DNA from: Maribacter vaceletii
GTDB taxonomy: Bacteria > Bacteroidota > Bacteroidia > Flavobacteriales > Flavobacteriaceae
Direction: 5' to 3'
Length of the DNA: 64,000 nt
Assembly: GCF_003634105.1 (NCBI RefSeq)
Contig: NZ_RBIQ01000008.1
Span: 496,001 to 560,000 of the forward strand
The position numbers and the translations under genes are program-made. Below the pieces are notes generated by a model. It saw only the letters and a program-made list of their open reading frames with translations, made no database searches and was not told the DNA's origin. Of this stretch, positions 62,549-64,000 are shown one piece after another; the stretch's first letter is position 1, and each line of letters begins with the position of its first letter.

Positions 62549-63667
62549 ATGATAATCTTAAAAGAAGCTACAACTAAAGGAGATTTAAAGAAATTTGTAA
62601 AATTTCCTTTTAGCATTTACAAAGATTGCAAACAATGGGTTCCTCCTATAATTAATGACGAACTAGATAGTTTTAACAAAGATAAAAACCCAGCTTTTAA
62701 AGATGCAGAAGCTCGTTTTTTTCTTGCTTATAGAGGTACTACAATAGTAGGTCGTATAGCTGCCATTGTAAACTGGATTGAGATAAAACAGCAGCGAATA
62801 AAAAAAATGCGTTTTGGCTGGTTCGATTTTGTGGATGATACGGAAGTCTCTGAAATTCTTTTAAATAAAGTAAAAGAAATAGGTCAAGAACATAAGTTAG
62901 AATATATGGAAGGCCCTGTAGGATTTTCTAATTTAGATAAAGTTGGTGTTTTAATTGAAGGGTTTTCTGAAATGGGAACCATGATAACTTGGTATAACCA
63001 TGCCTACTACCAAGAGCATTATGAACGGTTAGGATTTGTAAAAGAAAAAGAATACATGGAAAATCGTTTTCCTTTTTCTAATGCAGACCCAAAGTTTTTT
63101 ACAAAAGTGGATTCGCTAGTACAAACTAGATATGGTGTTAAACCTTTAAGTTTTACTAAAACAGAAGAGGTTATGCCTATGGCAGACAAAATGTTTGATT
63201 TATTTAACGAAACCTATTCACAGTTATCTTCCTTTGTTCCTATTACAGAAATTCAAAAAGCATATTTTAAAAAGAAATATATAAGTTTTATAAATCCAGA
63301 GTATATCAAATTTATTTTAGATAAAGAGGATAAACTAATAGCTTTTGGTATTGTTATGCCTTCTTTTTCTGAAGCGCTACAAAAAGCAAAAGGTAAATTA
63401 TTTCCTTTTGGCTTTTATCACTTATTAAAAGCCAAAAAACATAGTAAAGATGTAATTTTTTATTTAATTGGTGTACTACCCGAATATCAAAACAAAGGTG
63501 TTACTGCAGTTATGTTTAATCAATACCACAAGACTTTTAGTGAAAAAGGAATTGTTAATTGTATACGAACCCCAGAATTGGAGGACAATGTTGCCATAAA
63601 ACAAATATGGAAACATTTTAAACCAGAAATTTACAAACGAAGAAGAACCTACAAAAAGAACTTATAA
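62549..63667 (+). CDS. GNAT-like acyltransferase superfamily protein (372 aa)
   Basis: 372 aa, conserved in Bacteroidota. N-terminal block KFVKFPFSIYKDCKQWVPPI and the middle PVGFSNLDKVGVLIEGF are family features; the C-terminal third holds a GNAT-like core (FYLIGVLPEYQNKGVTAVMF, the acetyl-CoA-binding loop). Substrate unknown. Some annotations call relatives GTP cyclohydrolase, for which I see no motif. Single gene, followed by a terminator. Confidence 0.85.
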   Translation: MIILKEATTKGDLKKFVKFPFSIYKDCKQWVPPIINDELDSFNKDKNPAFKDAEARFFLAYRGTTIVGRIAAIVNWIEIKQQRIKKMRFGWFDFVDDTEVSEILLNKVKEIGQEHKLEYMEGPVGFSNLDKVGVLIEGFSEMGTMITWYNHAYYQEHYERLGFVKEKEYMENRFPFSNADPKFFTKVDSLVQTRYGVKPLSFTKTEEVMPMADKMFDLFNETYSQLSSFVPITEIQKAYFKKKYISFINPEYIKFILDKEDKLIAFGIVMPSFSEALQKAKGKLFPFGFYHLLKAKKHSKDVIFYLIGVLPEYQNKGVTAVMFNQYHKTFSEKGIVNCIRTPELEDNVAIKQIWKHFKPEIYKRRRTYKKNL

Positions 63668-63672
63668 AACAA

Positions 63673-63704
63673 AAAACCAAACTCTTATCAAGTTTGGTTT
63701 TTTT
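63673..63704. terminator. Bidirectional terminator between convergent genes
   Basis: Perfect 11-bp stem (AAAACCAAACT and AGTTTGGTTTT) with a 7-nt loop and a T-run; A-run on the other side for the minus-strand gene. Confidence 0.9.
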
Positions 63705-63729
63705 GCTTATAATTAATTCTTTATAAAAA

Positions 63730-64000
63730 TTATTCTCCCATAGCTGCAGAAACAGCCGCAGAAAGTCTTTTATACGTTCCATTCTCTAAACGCTCTCTAA
63801 TAGCAGAAAAAGCTACTAAAGTCTCTTCTACATCTTGCAGTGTATGCGTAGCAGTAGGAATTAAACGTAATAATATTAATCCTTTAGGAATTACCGGATA
63901 AACAACTATAGAACAGAAAATTCCATGATTTTCTCTTAAGTCTTTCACCAAAGCCATAGCTTCTGGTATACTACCGTTTAAATATACCGGAGTTACACAA
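63730..64000 (-). CDS. Alpha-oxoamine synthase C-terminus (serine palmitoyltransferase or glycine C-acetyltransferase), 5' part missing
   Basis: The frame is open from the right edge (reading CVTPVYLNGSIPEA) to TAA at 63730. This is the C-terminal domain of a PLP enzyme that condenses an acyl-CoA with an amino acid; IFCSIVVYPVIPKG and LLRLIPTATHTLQDVEETL are typical. In Bacteroidota the family includes serine palmitoyltransferase, which starts sphingolipid synthesis, and 2-amino-3-ketobutyrate ligase; the visible 90 residues do not decide between them. Confidence 0.88.
   Translation of the reverse strand, partial: CVTPVYLNGSIPEAMALVKDLRENHGIFCSIVVYPVIPKGLILLRLIPTATHTLQDVEETLVAFSAIRERLENGTYKRLSAAVSAAMGE

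Overview
The window is AT-rich chromosomal DNA of a member of the Bacteroidota, almost certainly a marine-type Flavobacteriaceae. The evidence is a SusC-type TonB receptor with its sigma/FecR pair, a type IX secretion C-terminal sorting domain, PorP/SprF and BatA-domain proteins, DUF4834 and YfhO-type proteins, promoters of the TAnnTTTG type (for example TATCTTTG before uvrA), little Shine-Dalgarno use and many TTTTT-tailed hairpin terminators. I saw no rRNA, tRNA, CRISPR array, phage or classical insertion sequence.

Layout. 1-4.7 kb: ECF sigma factor, FecR anti-sigma and a SusC receptor with an STN signalling domain (cut by the left edge). 4.9-5.9 kb: a D-2-hydroxyacid dehydrogenase. 5.9-11.4 kb: a five-gene minus-strand polyamine operon (arginine decarboxylase, agmatinase, deoxyhypusine/homospermidine synthase-like enzyme, a 98-aa acidic protein, a GNAT-nitrilase fusion) preceded by a possible 57-codon ORF. 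11.5-20.7 kb: a glycan-related region with two membrane-tethered one-component regulators, a DUF5107/TPR protein and a lipoprotein joining a GH105 hydrolase to a BNR_4-type propeller that may be an ulvan-lyase-like domain. 20.6-26.5 kb: DUF983, AraC regulator, PD40 protein, PorP/SprF with a SPOR-like tail, and a LuxR-type regulator whose receiver has Glu in place of the phospho-acceptor Asp.

26.6-33.5 kb: a thiamin operon controlled by a TPP riboswitch (thiS-thiC-thiE2-[four-helix-bundle gene]-thiD-thiE-thiG-thiH). The four-helix-bundle gene is tightly bracketed by 33-bp inverted repeats, and an ORF-less hairpin of the same repeat lies one gene away. 33.8-38.9 kb: a T9SS-sorted BNR protein, an FN3-like lipoprotein and a GT2 glycosyltransferase. 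The promoter and first codons of the GT2 gene have a decayed direct copy on the far side of the two-gene unit. 39-47.7 kb: BatA protein, a non-catalytic dihydroorotase homologue, small membrane proteins, esterase, metallo-beta-lactamase-fold hydrolase, a conserved 487-aa protein, peroxiredoxin and a cluster-less endonuclease III.

47.7-49.7 kb: two tandem ECF sigma genes (about 77% identical by my count), each followed by an unannotated 47-codon ORF; the two small proteins are paralogous. 49.9-64 kb: uvrA, a basic Arg/Ser/Thr-rich exported protein, a Tat-exported sugar isomerase-like protein, a flippase-glycosyltransferase-YfhO operon, an outer-membrane protein, a stand-alone DEAD-like domain, a GNAT-like protein and the C-terminus of an alpha-oxoamine synthase cut by the right edge.

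The strongest leads for something undescribed are the repeat-bracketed four-helix-bundle gene, the sigma + 47-aa cassette, and the GH105-propeller fusion with its divergent membrane-bound regulator. All identities were counted by eye; no database search was possible.
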